From Apiospora phragmitis (lineage: Eukaryota; Ascomycota; Sordariomycetes; Amphisphaeriales; Apiosporaceae): DNA of 64,000 nt. Under the pieces are notes generated by a model that had not been told where the DNA came from, made no database searches, and saw nothing but the letters and a program-made list of their open reading frames with translations. The stretch covers positions 2,356,001-2,420,000 of the forward strand of contig JAQQWL010000005.1 of the NCBI GenBank assembly GCA_038363925.1, in the 5' to 3' direction. The translations under genes and the position numbers were made by a program. Shown here in pieces: positions 11,763 to 23,418 of this stretch (within the stretch, counting starts at the first letter, position 1; every line of letters begins with the position of its first letter).

Positions 11763-12303
11763 CTCGCCAGTTGGTCTAAGCTCACTAGTACTACCACACC
11801 CTTGAACCTACCAAAGGGAGGGGTGTGCATGTCGTTGGCCATCACCTACCCAAGTGCTGCGCAGTATAACCGACGCACATACATCCTTATTCTTGTCGAG
11901 AAGCACGCATTTTCAGAGGTCGGGGAACTGCATTTGTTGCGGAAAAAAAAAGAAATCCAAGAATGATGTGATGAAGCTCTATAGACAAGAACCTGGCCGA
12001 GCCAAAGCCACGGTTCAGATGAAGAATATGTACCAGAATTCTGAAGAGAGCTTCATTAAAGTCTGTTTTTATACAACAGGTGTTAAGTCGGCTACCATCA
12101 TTACCACTCTGAGGCACGCCCTTTGCGTACGCTTGAAGAATACCCATTTTCACGATTACCAAATACCAAAAAATATCAACTCGCTCTTTCTTCTTGGAAC
12201 GCCGGTACCTTGGCAACTCCTGCTATGCCAATGCACAAAAATGCTCGAACTCAGATCGGAAATGCAAAATCATCTGGGGTTCTCCCTCTAGGTGTTTGCT
12301 TAA
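11763..12303. other. Intergenic, repeat boundary to ferric reductase 3' end
   Basis: Composition is normal. Short open frames are present on both strands but none has recognisable protein character. A loose inverted pair, CACACCC..GGGTGTG, lies at about 11,797-11,828. I see no further feature. Confidence 0.5.
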
Positions 12304-14328
12304 TTACCACGTAAAGGACTCCTCCACAAAGTCAACTACGGATCGGCCGTTCTGTACTTCCCTGACAGCTTCGCGAACGTCGTCTGCCAAGGCGCCCGGG
12401 CCACATACCGTGACAGCCATGGCTCCGATCTGTTGCTCGACCTCTTTCTTGATGATGGTCATAATGTTGGGTCGACCGGAGAAGACCTTGACCGTACTGG
12501 ACGGGCTCTGGATTTGGTTCGGGTTCTTCGGCCTCGTGACGAAAACTTGCATATTTAGAATGTCTCTCCTATTGTCCATTCTCAAGATCTCGTTCATCCA
12601 CGGGCGGATCCATTCGAGCGCTTCGAATTCGCGTATGACCCAGACCAGCGTGATGCGCCGCGTTGCAATCGTGCCCTCATTGTAGCCATCAATGATGGGC
12701 TTGAGGTACGAAAGCTGATGTGTTATGCCGGTGGAGCCACAGAAAAGTACCGCATGTCCGTACGAATCGAGCTGGTGATGTCCAGCATAAGGCCCTTCCA
12801 TGGCAGCCTTCATTGTCACTTCTTGGCCGTCCGCCAGACTGGCTTTATCAAATAGTGCGCGAGTGAAGCCGGTATGGGCGCCGATGATAAAGGACACGGC
12901 CGTGGTGCCCCGTTCAATGTCCTCTCGGGTGATGATATCATCCTTCTCAAGACTGTTCGGGCTGACTCGAGGGTAATGGGCGACATACGCAACCGAGAAC
13001 GGGTGGTTTTCCCAAGGTTTGACATCGCGGAAGCGTAAATACGCATGTGTTCCTGGCCTGATCTCGGCGTGACGCGGCAAGAACAACGTCACGCGAGTGG
13101 CCTCACATGGCAAGGCAGAAACTGTTGCCTCAGTAAAGCCATTCTTGGACCAGTTGTAATAAACAAGTCGGAGCATACGGGCGAAACGATCCGCAAACCA
13201 AAGAAGGAAGATAGCCACCATCCACGGCAGCTGAGGCAGGCCTCCGGGGATCTCCGCAGTAGCGCAGTGCACCCACGTGCATATGAAGATGATTAGTGCC
13301 AGGATGATGTGGAGGTTGAGGAACGTCTCATAAAAGGCGTGTCGAAGTGGCGAGAGAGACAAGACAACCAGAATGCAAAGGGCGATGGTCCCACAGGTGC
13401 CGGAGGCGATAAAGCTGTCATGGTTGATCTTAAAGCCCACACTTTCCCACCCACCATCGGCAACCTGAACAATAGCCCAGGAAATCGTATGAATAACCGT
13501 TTCAAAGACGACCATTCGGCCCATCCATCGGTGGAGAAGATTGTACGTATCGAAGCTTACGCAGAGCATCGCGATAAGAGGGTTGTTGCGGCCGGCCATA
13601 ATGATCAGAGGGACCATATTGACAGCGGCCAGAGTGCCTGAACGGCCACGCAGCTCGGCACAGAAGGAGTACTTGTTCGCGTTGTTCCAGTTCAACACGA
13701 ACATGTAGACGAAGTTGCTGGCGAAATAGAGCCCCAGCAGAATGGTATGGAATCGCGACGGTAGCGTGCCAATGCTGATGGCGGACGACAGTCTGATTTC
13801 GCGGTTATGTCGCTTGTTCCAGAGGGGTGCATAGATGAGATGGTTCTTGAGACTCGGCATCCAGCTCCATTGCGAGGACTTCCAGTACCCTTGTTTGTCG
13901 GCTGGTGATGACATGGCCGAGACCTGTCGTAGCCAGGTCCAAGCTATTGCGAGAAGGCGTATCGTCAGCATCACCAATGCCAGTATACCCAAGGTCCACC
14001 ATAACATGTCCTTGAAGAGCATGTTTACCGGCTGGTTCACGCCAGTGAGTCCATTGTGATAGGGTGAGATGGTGGGATTAGATCCCGCGTTTTCTGTGGC
14101 CGTAGCCATTGCGGTATCACGCAAAGTCAATATCGGCCCAGGAATTTGTATGTCCGGAGTAGCGATCCGGCGGCGCATTATCGACATGGTCTCGTTTTTT
14201 CCCCGGGGGGTGTCGTAAAGTAAGATGGTCCTCGAGCTCAAAGGGACGAACGCCTCCGAGGAATTCGGGGGACAAGGAGAATCTATACTGAAGAGAGATG
14301 GATTTGGACTAGTCCAGGGCTCATTCAA
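12304..14328 (-). CDS. Ferric-chelate reductase / ferric reductase-like transmembrane protein
   Basis: This is an uninterrupted 674-codon frame. The family moves electrons from cytosolic NADPH through FAD and two haems across the plasma membrane to reduce ferric or cupric ions before uptake. About seven hydrophobic segments lie between residues 95 and 400. Two helices carry the bis-histidine haem pattern His-X13-His (in HRWMGRMVVFETVIH and HIILALIIFICTWVH). An FAD-binding HPFSVA motif follows, then an NAD(P)-binding GSTGIT motif and the usual C-terminal CGPGALADDV and FVEESFTW. The length is near the upper end for the family because the N-terminus may start too early: Met48 (14187) and Met74 (14109) have better start contexts than Met1. 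I see no clear signal peptide. It is separated from its neighbours by long gaps and lies 0.6 kb from the RIP block, yet is itself unmutated. Confidence 0.85.
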   Translation of the reverse strand: MNEPWTSPNPSLFSIDSPCPPNSSEAFVPLSSRTILLYDTPRGKNETMSIMRRRIATPDIQIPGPILTLRDTAMATATENAGSNPTISPYHNGLTGVNQPVNMLFKDMLWWTLGILALVMLTIRLLAIAWTWLRQVSAMSSPADKQGYWKSSQWSWMPSLKNHLIYAPLWNKRHNREIRLSSAISIGTLPSRFHTILLGLYFASNFVYMFVLNWNNANKYSFCAELRGRSGTLAAVNMVPLIIMAGRNNPLIAMLCVSFDTYNLLHRWMGRMVVFETVIHTISWAIVQVADGGWESVGFKINHDSFIASGTCGTIALCILVVLSLSPLRHAFYETFLNLHIILALIIFICTWVHCATAEIPGGLPQLPWMVAIFLLWFADRFARMLRLVYYNWSKNGFTEATVSALPCEATRVTLFLPRHAEIRPGTHAYLRFRDVKPWENHPFSVAYVAHYPRVSPNSLEKDDIITREDIERGTTAVSFIIGAHTGFTRALFDKASLADGQEVTMKAAMEGPYAGHHQLDSYGHAVLFCGSTGITHQLSYLKPIIDGYNEGTIATRRITLVWVIREFEALEWIRPWMNEILRMDNRRDILNMQVFVTRPKNPNQIQSPSSTVKVFSGRPNIMTIIKKEVEQQIGAMAVTVCGPGALADDVREAVREVQNGRSVVDFVEESFTW

Positions 14329-17300
14329 ATTAGGGAAGGAAGGGCACAGTCGTCTTGGTGACCTCAGGTTATGAATGCATTGTGTGTTGCGGCGGAGATA
14401 ACAGACAATGACTTGGGAAGACTCCCTTTGTGATCAGAAGCCGGGCTTTGTTTCCTCAGGTGGCGAGGTGCTGCTTGGCCGGACAAAGGATGCAGATTGC
14501 TTCGCCCTCGCTCGAACCCGGCTTAGAGTTGCGTCTCTCTCGTATTGTAGTAAGATGTTGCACTGGGAACGGGCCCGATGGTTGCCAAACAGGGCAACTG
14601 TGGGGTGGCTGATGGACGGACGGATTGGAGTCAGGCGCTCTTAATGAAAAAGAGGGAGAGGAATCTGACGTGCGAATCGGGTTGTCTGATCGGTAAATAA
14701 TTTGTTGCCTGCGTGTGTCTGTATGTACGTGTCTGTAGTCGTGTGTATGTATGCAGTGTTTATTTGTGTTGATGTGATATATGGGGTGGCTGCCGGCAGT
14801 GTGTTGTTTGGTTGGCACTCTAATTACTGAGAAGAAATGACCCAGTAAAAAAGAGGATTGGTTGGGCGAAGGTGCAGCGAGCTCAGCAGGCCTCAAGAAT
14901 GACTGCCTTCTTGTGTTGCAATTGCCAAGATGCCTCAAGGGAGGAGGGAAAAGAAAGAGTGGCTGCAAAGAAGCAATCTCGACTCAGAACAAGCGTGAGC
15001 CGAACGAACGTTAGGGAGAGCGAGACAAATGACGATCTACTTCGGGCCCAAACTTCGCCAGGATTTATGGTCCTAGCAGGGGAAAGCAGGTGTTTTTGGC
15101 TATCACCAAGGAATCGTTTAGTTGCTCCAGTAATCACAATAATAGAAGAAGAAGAATAAGAACAATGCAATGCTACTGTCCAATCTCGTCCCACCGAAAG
15201 AATGGCCAGAGGAAGAGGGAGAAACCGAAGAACACAGAGAACCGCGATTACGACGATCCCGAGCCGCAGCAACGGGACCAGTAGAGTTTATGAGAAAAAG
15301 GCGCCGGCCACAGATACAACCCCTGGTGGCCTAATACATGACATCCATAGCGTGGACCTGCACTTACATGTGCGCCCCTTGACGCGGACCCCATAACGAT
15401 AAGTGGTTAAAAGGCCAGCGGCGATGCTGTCCAGGCACGCAGGCCTGTTGATTGTTCGATTCTAATGTACGTAAGCCTTGGTAACAGGGTAATTCTCTGC
15501 TTTTGGCGGATTTGCTCAGGTTAGCCGGGGATTGGCAAGGATGTCCTGATGGCCAATCAACCCGCAGTTTCCGTATGCACCTGTAGTAATTCCCCCCCGA
15601 AGAGAGCCATGCTTGTCAGGAGAGGCAGCCGCGGTAGAAATGATAGGCTCTGAGCCCCTGGTCGGCTCAGCTACGGTCCACCTGAAGGGATGCAGCGCCC
15701 TGAAGGCGATCCTAGTGGCCGGACGAAGCGTTGGCGCTACTTATGCAGGGGGGCGGCGGCGCTGGCGGCGGGCGGGACCTGCTTGGACGGGTGACGGTTG
15801 GCCGCCGTATTTCGTCTGGTTTTTTCGAATTGCCAGGGCAGGGGATCCCCTGGCTGGTTCTAGGCCTGCGGCCTGCCTGCTGTTTTTTGCTCACCTTGCT
15901 CTCTTCACTTTATCACACTTGCGAGAAGGATCCCACAGCAAGAGTCCGAGTTCCCACTTCTGGCTTCGCGAATCTATACGTGGTTTAAATCCATTGATAA
16001 TACCGAATCATATTTTTTCCGTCAACGATGGAAGAGAAGGTCAATGGGTCCTTGGCTTCGAAATCGTATGTGCATCGACGTACTGTAGAAGTTGTGGCTG
16101 CTTTGGTTCCGGAAAATGCAAACTGGTATTAATCACGGTGTAGGAAAACCGGACACCTGCGAGACACAGCATGCCAACTGACGAATACAACAACAGCCAT
16201 CATCATCATCGCGTCGTCGTCGTCTTGCATTGCGGTTGATAACCTGAGGTCAACGCAGACGGCATCTACGATCCGCCGTTACCTTCGACTACCATTTAAA
16301 CATCACGGTAGGTGAACTATGTATAGCCTGGTCCCTCCCCGTGTTGTCGGGTCGAATACCACACCATAGTTCGTTTGATTGGGAGACATGGGTTAGGAAT
16401 GGGGGGAGGTTCTCTTTTCAGACGGTCCAACTTCAGCCACACCCAACCTAGTCGCATCCTGGACGCAAATACTCTGAAGCGGGTCGTACCCAGATGACGT
16501 CGGCCTGCAATTATTCTATCTGCGGCACACCAAATCTCCATCTCGGCCGACGGCTATGCGCAACTTGGGGGACTTCGGACCCAACCGTCAAGCATATCTA
16601 TCAGTCCACATTGTACGTTTGGGAACACGAGCCTGATCGCTGGTATTGCCCTTTGGGCTCTGGTCGATTCCATTCCATGGGCAGCGTGAACCACTGGCCC
16701 CTACCCACACAACCCTGTCACGTGGCGCAACCTCTTTGTCAGATCTCGCCAATATGGGATGCCCATGTCAGCCTCTTTCTCTCTCTTTCCCCTTAATAGC
16801 ATTATCACGCGAGAAATACGGAACTTCAGCCACCGCCCGCCCCTCCTGATCTCCGGAAATTCCCATCGTCGCCAACTTCTTATTAAGTGTAATCAGTATC
16901 CTCCGGCTATGCAATGCATTGATCTTTATGTAGGTCCGGCTTTGGGCCACTACTCGCTGGAGTCTTCCAACCCTTGGTTATTCGTGATTGTGTGTGTGTG
17001 GGAAACCTCGGATATCTGTTGACTCAAGTGACTTAGGGGACATCATGTGTCAAGCAATCGGACGTTTTTAAGCATCCGATTGTGTGTGTCCCCGAGCTCA
17101 CTGGGGCTTTAGGACTTTTATATAAACAACCGGCCCGCCAACCTGATGCAGCTATGCCCTCCTCGAATATGGGAGGAGCCAATAATGCGGTCACTTGCGC
17201 CCACCACAATATATTGTTTCCCACGAGGCACCGGAGTATCCAGACCAGAATATATTACCTTGGACTCCAGAGTGGGCGATTGCAGGGACATGACAGCGGC

Positions 17301-17912
17301 AGTGCCAAGGTCTCGGCAGACAGGCCTGGGTGGCAGAAACGACAAGCAATGCATCCCTCAGTAATCACTGGACTTGCCGACCCCGGACATACCTGATACA
17401 TATCTTCGAAATTCGAACCACGCATTCATCGCGCTTGGACCGAACGCGTACAGATGGTGAGTATGTAGTATGTCGTGAAATCAGGTTGGCGAGGATTCTC
17501 GAGACGCAGGCCCAACCATTATTACCATCCTGTCCGAGTCATGCCTTTTAGAATTGAATCGAAGTAAAGAAGAGCATACTACATACATACTAACACACAT
17601 ACTGGTATTCCACGAACATTAAAGACGCTTACTTATTAGAGGAATACATATACGGCAGCATCGCTCAATATTTACTGAATTGAATGGGTGATCTCGATCG
17701 ATCTGCTTAAAACGCTTTACCCCAAAGGTTCCCCTGTCCGTCCAGGCAGGATAAAATACACCACACACAAACCCTCCCGCAGTCACCTTCAATAGAAAAA
17801 CCAACTAGGCTTAAACATCAACTTAATCAATCCCCTCCACTGATACGGCTTGAAAGATGTACAGCAACACGGGAGCGCAATTTGATGCCAATAGGCGGGA
17901 ATGCATGCATGC
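14329..17912. other. Intergenic, 3.6 kb
   Basis: No coding sequence, RNA gene or transposon is recognisable. It will contain the promoter of the ferric reductase at its left end and the SLA2 3' UTR at its right. Minor features are a CATCAT/CGTCGT simple repeat near 16,200-16,225, a GC-rich stretch with G runs near 15,745-15,780 and a GTGTGTGTGTG run near 16,990. Confidence 0.5.
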
Positions 17913-20900
17913 CTAGAACCCAGTGTAATCCTCTTGGTACGAGATCTTTCTCATCTCGCCTAGACGGGCTCGGGCAGCCGACAGCGAGTTCTCGAGTTGC
18001 AGGATCTCGACCTAGACGTGACGGAGCAGCTGTTAGTAACGGTAAAATCGCATATAATAAATAACCTTGCCAAAAGAAAACATACCTGTTGCTCCATTTC
18101 CCGAACCTTGAACTCGTGCGCGCCGAGCTTGGAATAATCCACCTGCTCCTCATCCTGGCTGCGGTCCTTGATGAGGGCCTGGACCTGGCGGACCAGGGAG
18201 CGGCACGCGGCGCCGACGGCCTTGCTGGCCTCCTCGAGGCTCTCCTGGCTCTTGCTCATGAAGCCGGCCTTGACGCGGCTGGCGGCGACGAGCTGGGCGG
18301 TCGAGGCCGCCACGTCGTTGGACGCCACGATGAGCTGCTCGGGGCTGTTGCGGCTCGACAGGACGCCGTCGGCCGTCTCAATGAGCGTGTTGGTCGACGT
18401 GGCCACGGCCTTGGCGGCCGAAATCAAGCCCTCGGTCCACCGGTTGTTCTTCTTGTAGAAAGCCGTCGCTGTCGAAGAACCACGTCCGGCCTGCACAATC
18501 TCCTGCTGCGTCGCAGTAGCCGCCTTGATGAGCCGGCCGATGGCGTCCGTGATCGCCAAGGCAGCATCAAGAATGGTGTCGTTGACCTTGAGCTCGTAGG
18601 TCGAGTATCCATCGCGAGGTTTGTTCCTCAGCTTGGTAAGTCGAGCTGCCGCTGCCGCAATGGCGTCTGCAGCTTTGCTAAGCTCGGAGTCCACCAGATC
18701 AGCGATATCTCCCTTGTTGTTGGTAAGTCGGCCAGCGAGGGGCGCGAAAGTCTCAACGAGCTTGTTTAGCTTCTGCAGGTTCATCTGGACATCATTATTG
18801 CTGTTGATGACAACATCCGTCTTCTGTATAGGATCCATGCCCTCCAGGCGGAAGCTCTGCAGGCCACGGAAGAACTTAACAGTAGAGAGGGCGGCCTGGC
18901 GAGCACCATTCATCAGAGCGTCGCCCTTCTTCTCTTCGGATGCTAGTCTGGTAAGACCCTTGGTATTGCTGCATACATCCGCTGCTGCCCCGGCGTACAC
19001 GTTGATTGCTTTAATCAGATCAGCGTGTGTTGCGTTGGGGCCGTCCGCAATGAAGTTATTGAAGGCTGTGGCAAACTCCATAGCGCTCGCTGACGCCTTT
19101 TCAATCTGCGACAAGACATAAGACGGGGAAGCATTCTGGTTGCCCGCTTGCATAGTGGAATCCAGCTCGTATAGAGCATCATCAACACGTGAAACACCGG
19201 CTTGCAGCACAGAGTCAATGATTTCGTTGATCTTGTCCAGGTTGGCCATGATAAGCGCGTCAAGTTGTCCATCGAGGACTTGGTCGGTATCGCCCTGGTT
19301 GAGTTTGAGTTCGTTCAGCTCGATCAAAGTCTGGTCCATACCCGCCTTGTAGACCTCAAGCTCCTCCTCCTTTTCGCGGAGTAGCGCCTCGAGGTCGGAG
19401 TCGCCATCCCGCAGCTTGTTCGAAGCTTCATCCAAAGCTCGCTGCTTCATGCGCAAGGCTTCCTCGAGATCCGACATCTCCCGGTTATACTTGGCCAGCA
19501 TGGTAGAGAGCTCGTTGCCCTTTTGTCGTTCAAGGTTGTCAGCGCGGTCATTGGCCATACGCAGCTCTCTCTTGAGCTTCTCGAGCTCGTCTTTGTTGCT
19601 TCCAGTGAGACGGTCCTTGTCATGCATGGCGCGGTCTCTTTCCCGGATCATGTCTGCCAGCTCCAAGTTCTTGGTCTTGATTTCACGCTCCAGCTTCTCC
19701 CGCTTATCGATAGCTTCCTGGGCAGATGCGGCTTTCAGCTGAACGGTTTTGAATTTCTGGAGGAGATCCAAATGCTCTTGACGCAGCTGCGAGTACAGCT
19801 TCGCTAGAGCCTCATACTTGGTTCTCCATGTGTTGACTTGCTCCTGGAGTGCGCGGATCTGGTCGTCCTTGCTGCTAATCTGTTGGCCGTAGCTGTTCTG
19901 GATCTGGGCCAGCTCGTTCTCCAGGCCCTTGACACGCTGGTCGTACTGCTGGAGCATGAGTTGGTCACGCTCATACTGTGCGCGCGCATTCAGGTTTTCT
20001 TGCTCGAGCTCGGCTAGTCTGCCTTGGGTCTGCCATTGAGCTTGCTGTTGCATCAAAGCCTCCTGCTCTCTCTGTTGTTGCTCTGCCAGACGTCGCTGTT
20101 GCTCCTCGAAATCTCGCTGGGCTTGCATCTGCGCCTGCTGCTGTGCGTAGTATGCATGTTGCTGTTGTTCCTGCAGCACCCTTTGCTGCTCTTCATACTC
20201 CTTATTCTGCCTATCCAGTTCGCCCTGCCAGAACTCAGCAATCTCGGCCGGTTCTTCCGTTTTAGGCTGTACAGGCGGCGTCGGCTGTCTCTCAATCTCT
20301 TGTTTCGGTCTTGCTGGCAGAGATGGCGCTGAATCGTCTTCGGCCAGCAGGTTCGGGGGGTCTTGCGGCAGCTTAGGGATCGTGATGAGGCTGGTCAAGT
20401 ATCGCAGGTTCGAGCACTCGTAATAAAATTTGACTAATCGGTAATGCTGAGCGTTATAGCGCTCACGAAGCGGTTCCAAAGCGTCGTTGTCGCCCGTCGT
20501 GGAATGCATAGCGCGCAACATGCTGGTAATGAATTTGTAGATGCCGTAGCTCTCCTGCACCAGAGCCACCAATGCTGAGATTCTGCACTCGTTGTTGCCC
20601 ACATTCCGGAAATGCGAGAAGATGAGCTTCTGGAACTGTTCAATCTTGTCTTGGAGAGCCATCAGGTCGGTGATGGCCTCGTAGCCTTCATTGGGGTCGT
20701 TGATAACCTTCAAGCTGACATACTCTTCGTACTCGAACGTGCCGTTAAACTCCGGGTGCTGCTGGTGGAAAGATAGTTTTGCCAGGAGAAAGTAGACGTA
20801 TTCTCGAATCAACGGGCCGTATCCTTGAACGCCCTCGCCGCCCATTCCTCGGTTCAGGCTGTCTATCCAACCACGATTTGCCATGGCTTCTCGGAGCGCT

Positions 20901-21352
20901 ATGGGGTGTCCCTCCTGAAGGATCCTGTGGATGGTGATCAAAGCCTTGAACGTCTGGACCTTGTCGGCCATAATCGGTTGCCTATCATCCGTGATACACC
21001 AGTCAGCCATGGCTGCTGTCTATTTCGGCAGGAGGCATTTACATACACTTTCATGCCAGCCCAGAAGGACTGGGAGCTCTTGTGGTCCCATGTGTAAACA
21101 ATGCAACTACGCACATGCTTTCGCTTCGGGGCGGTCTCGTCATTGCTGGTGGCTTTCTTGATGTTGATAGCCAGTTCGGCTTCGGACCTGTACAAGTTGC
21201 CAGGGTCAGCGGAGGACATTCTGATGGGGCCACGCATATACAGAGTCGGAGTCGAAAGAGACAGGTATAGTGGCCATGCAGCGAGGTGAGCGAGCTGGTA
21301 GCCATACTGGGGGTTATACGCACTTCGTGTGACCTAGGCTACGACTAGCCAT
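17913..21352 (-). CDS. SLA2: Sla2/End4, endocytic actin-clathrin adaptor
   Basis: Four exons: 21324-21352, 21047-21187, 18086-20981 and 17913-18011; all phases agree, giving 1,054 residues. Sla2 (HIP1R family) links clathrin coats and PIP2 membranes to actin at cortical endocytic patches and is needed for polar growth. An N-terminal ANTH domain (to about residue 280) contains KRKHVRSCIVYTWDHK. A proline/glutamine-rich linker and long coiled coil occupy about 300-620. A talin-like I/LWEQ (THATCH) actin-binding domain follows at about 780-1020. The last exon encodes the conserved tail LENSLSAARARLGEMRK. The first exon codes for only ten residues, and the last intron has a perfect TACTAAC branch site. 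SLA2 is the classic left flank of MAT in filamentous ascomycetes. It is transcribed divergently from CIA30. Confidence 0.95.
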
Positions 21353-22306
21353 GGTGGACGAGGATAGACGGTTGCACGGCAGGTGTTGCCAGGATTGTTA
21401 CAATTCTCGGCTGCCCACTGTCGCTTCGGAACCCGAGACAACTTGAGGAGAGTTGAGCAAGACGACAAAAAGCGCTGAGGTTTGCTCTGTAACGTGCTCG
21501 CAAAGCTACAGCGTCTCTCAAGAAAGGGCCCAATTCATCCCACCCCTCGATAACCGGTAAGGGAGATGCGCCTATATGTAAATGGAATGTAAAGTAACGA
21601 TTTAAGTAGACAAATAACAGCGGTTGGATTTGGTTGTCTGTGTTACAAGGCAACGTCAGCGTCGCTGCGAATGTGAATCTGGGACAAGACGACGAACCGG
21701 TATTGATTGGCTAATGGAAGCTTCGTCTTCGTGATGCGCATGCGCCGAGCAGTTTTGGGAGGCAACACTGACGCAGCCCGACAAGCCCAATTGTAAGTAG
21801 CCGGCCTTGGCAGAGTTCGTCCACCCACTTGCCAAATTTACCCCTTATTGGGTCCCATGCGACCATTATTAGGCCTCTACATTCATTTTGCTAGAGCTGC
21901 TGGCTGGCTGGCTGGAGCTCCAGCACGCGGAAGGAGGGGGAGTACGCAGGCACTTACCTAACCCGGCTTACTGCATGGCGCCCCCGCTATGTACAATTGA
22001 TAATGGGTGGTACATCAATCTGAAGCTCCAGTTGAGCAGCTCCGGAATTGGTGGCAGAAATTCATTGATCAATGACGGGATTGGAGCTCTATCGTGAACG
22101 CCATACATAGCTGGATTATACGGCACCTCTACTCCATGGCATTCTGTTGACCACATGAACCTTCCCTCACCCGACGACAGCTGATGCTCCATCCCGAGAT
22201 TTGAGCCTCTTGGCTCCTCGAAACAACCCATCCAACCGACCCGTAACTATTCACACAAAACCCGCCACCACAAGGGCGACGAGCGAAGAACGAAGCAACC
22301 GACAAG
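21353..22306. promoter_or_regulatory. Divergent promoter region SLA2 / CIA30
   Basis: The two genes start 0.95 kb apart and point away from each other, so both promoters must lie here. I see no coding sequence and no clearly assignable motif. Confidence 0.6.
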
Positions 22307-23140
22307 ATGCGCGCGACACCGGGCCTCCTGTACAAAGGCTTCTTTAGCCGCAGCTTGGACGAGTTAAAGCGCCTGTCCAACATCGCGCTGAAGATGGAGG
22401 GGATCAAGGGCCCCTCGGGACCCCTGCCGATGCACTCGTTCGACGGCCCGGAGGGCGTGGCCGACTGCAAGCTCATGTGCGACGTGGACATCGGCGGCTA
22501 CTCCAAAGCGTCGCTGGACTGGGTGCCGCCGGCGCAGCACTCCCCTCCTCCTCTCCCCCTCGACCCTGCGGCCAGCCCCCGCCGGCACATGACGCCCGCG
22601 CACGCGCGCTTCCACGGCAGCATCTCGACGGCGCTGCCGCCGCACCGCCCGGACATCCAGCGGTCCGGGTTCGCGGCGTGGCGGACGCTGGACCGCCCGC
22701 CGACGGTGTTCGGGCGGGCCGTCTGGGACATCGACATGTACACGTACCTGGCCCTCCGCGTCAAGTCGGACGGGCGCAGCTACTTCGTCAACGTGCAGAC
22801 CGAGTCGGTGGTGCCCTCGGACCTGCACCAGCACCGCCTGTTTGCGCGGCGGCCCGGCGAGTGGGAGACGGTCCTCGTCAAGTGGAACGACTTCGTGCGC
22901 ACCAACCACGGCTTCGTCGTCGAGCCCCAGACCGAGATGCTGCGCCAGAAGGTCAAGAGCGTCGGCATCGGCCTGACGGACCGTGTGCCGGGTCCCTTCG
23001 AGCTGTGCATCCAGAGCATGTGGGCGACCAACGATCCCAATGAGGCGGACAGCCACGAAGAAGAATCTCAGACTGCAAATGCAGCCGAAGGGAAATTGAA
23101 GAATAAGTCTGGAAAGAACATAAAATGGAGCGAAGACTGA
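22307..23140 (+). CDS. CIA30: CIA30 family, mitochondrial complex I assembly factor
   Basis: A single-exon 277-residue protein. CIA30 (NDUFAF1 family) associates with an assembly intermediate of NADH:ubiquinone oxidoreductase in mitochondria and is not part of the mature enzyme. The CIA30 domain fills most of the protein: residues around 115-135 read FAAWRTL and the following beta-rich half includes YLALRVKSDGRSYFVNVQT, then WETVLVKWNDF and VGIGLTDRVPGPFELCIQS. The C-terminus is short, charged and low in complexity. The start at 22307 lies in the context ACAAGATGC and no better upstream ATG exists. In several Sordariomycetes this gene lies between SLA2 and APC5 beside MAT, exactly as here. 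Confidence 0.92.
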   Translation: MRATPGLLYKGFFSRSLDELKRLSNIALKMEGIKGPSGPLPMHSFDGPEGVADCKLMCDVDIGGYSKASLDWVPPAQHSPPPLPLDPAASPRRHMTPAHARFHGSISTALPPHRPDIQRSGFAAWRTLDRPPTVFGRAVWDIDMYTYLALRVKSDGRSYFVNVQTESVVPSDLHQHRLFARRPGEWETVLVKWNDFVRTNHGFVVEPQTEMLRQKVKSVGIGLTDRVPGPFELCIQSMWATNDPNEADSHEEESQTANAAEGKLKNKSGKNIKWSED

Positions 23141-23418
23141 AGAAACATGGTGTCGGTAAACATCATATATCACAGCAAATAAGCAGGCCCCCTTTGGAGG
23201 ACGTATCTTTAGGATGTATACACCAATTCAAAGGGTGTAAAACTGCGGCTAAAACATATCTGGTACTGGGTACCATGTATTCATAATATCGTCTGCAACA
23301 TGTCCATCACAAGAAGTACATCGATAAGACGGGAGGCTCTCGGGCCCTGTACGCTACCGTGCAGTTGACAGGATAGTTCACATGAGCTTCTTGCGTAATA
23401 ATATATCTCAAATCTCCC

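Noticed and set aside
14456..15284. Overlapping open frames of 60-170 codons between the ferric reductase and SLA2
   Set aside because: Their translations are low in complexity, overlap on both strands and show no family motif or splice structure.
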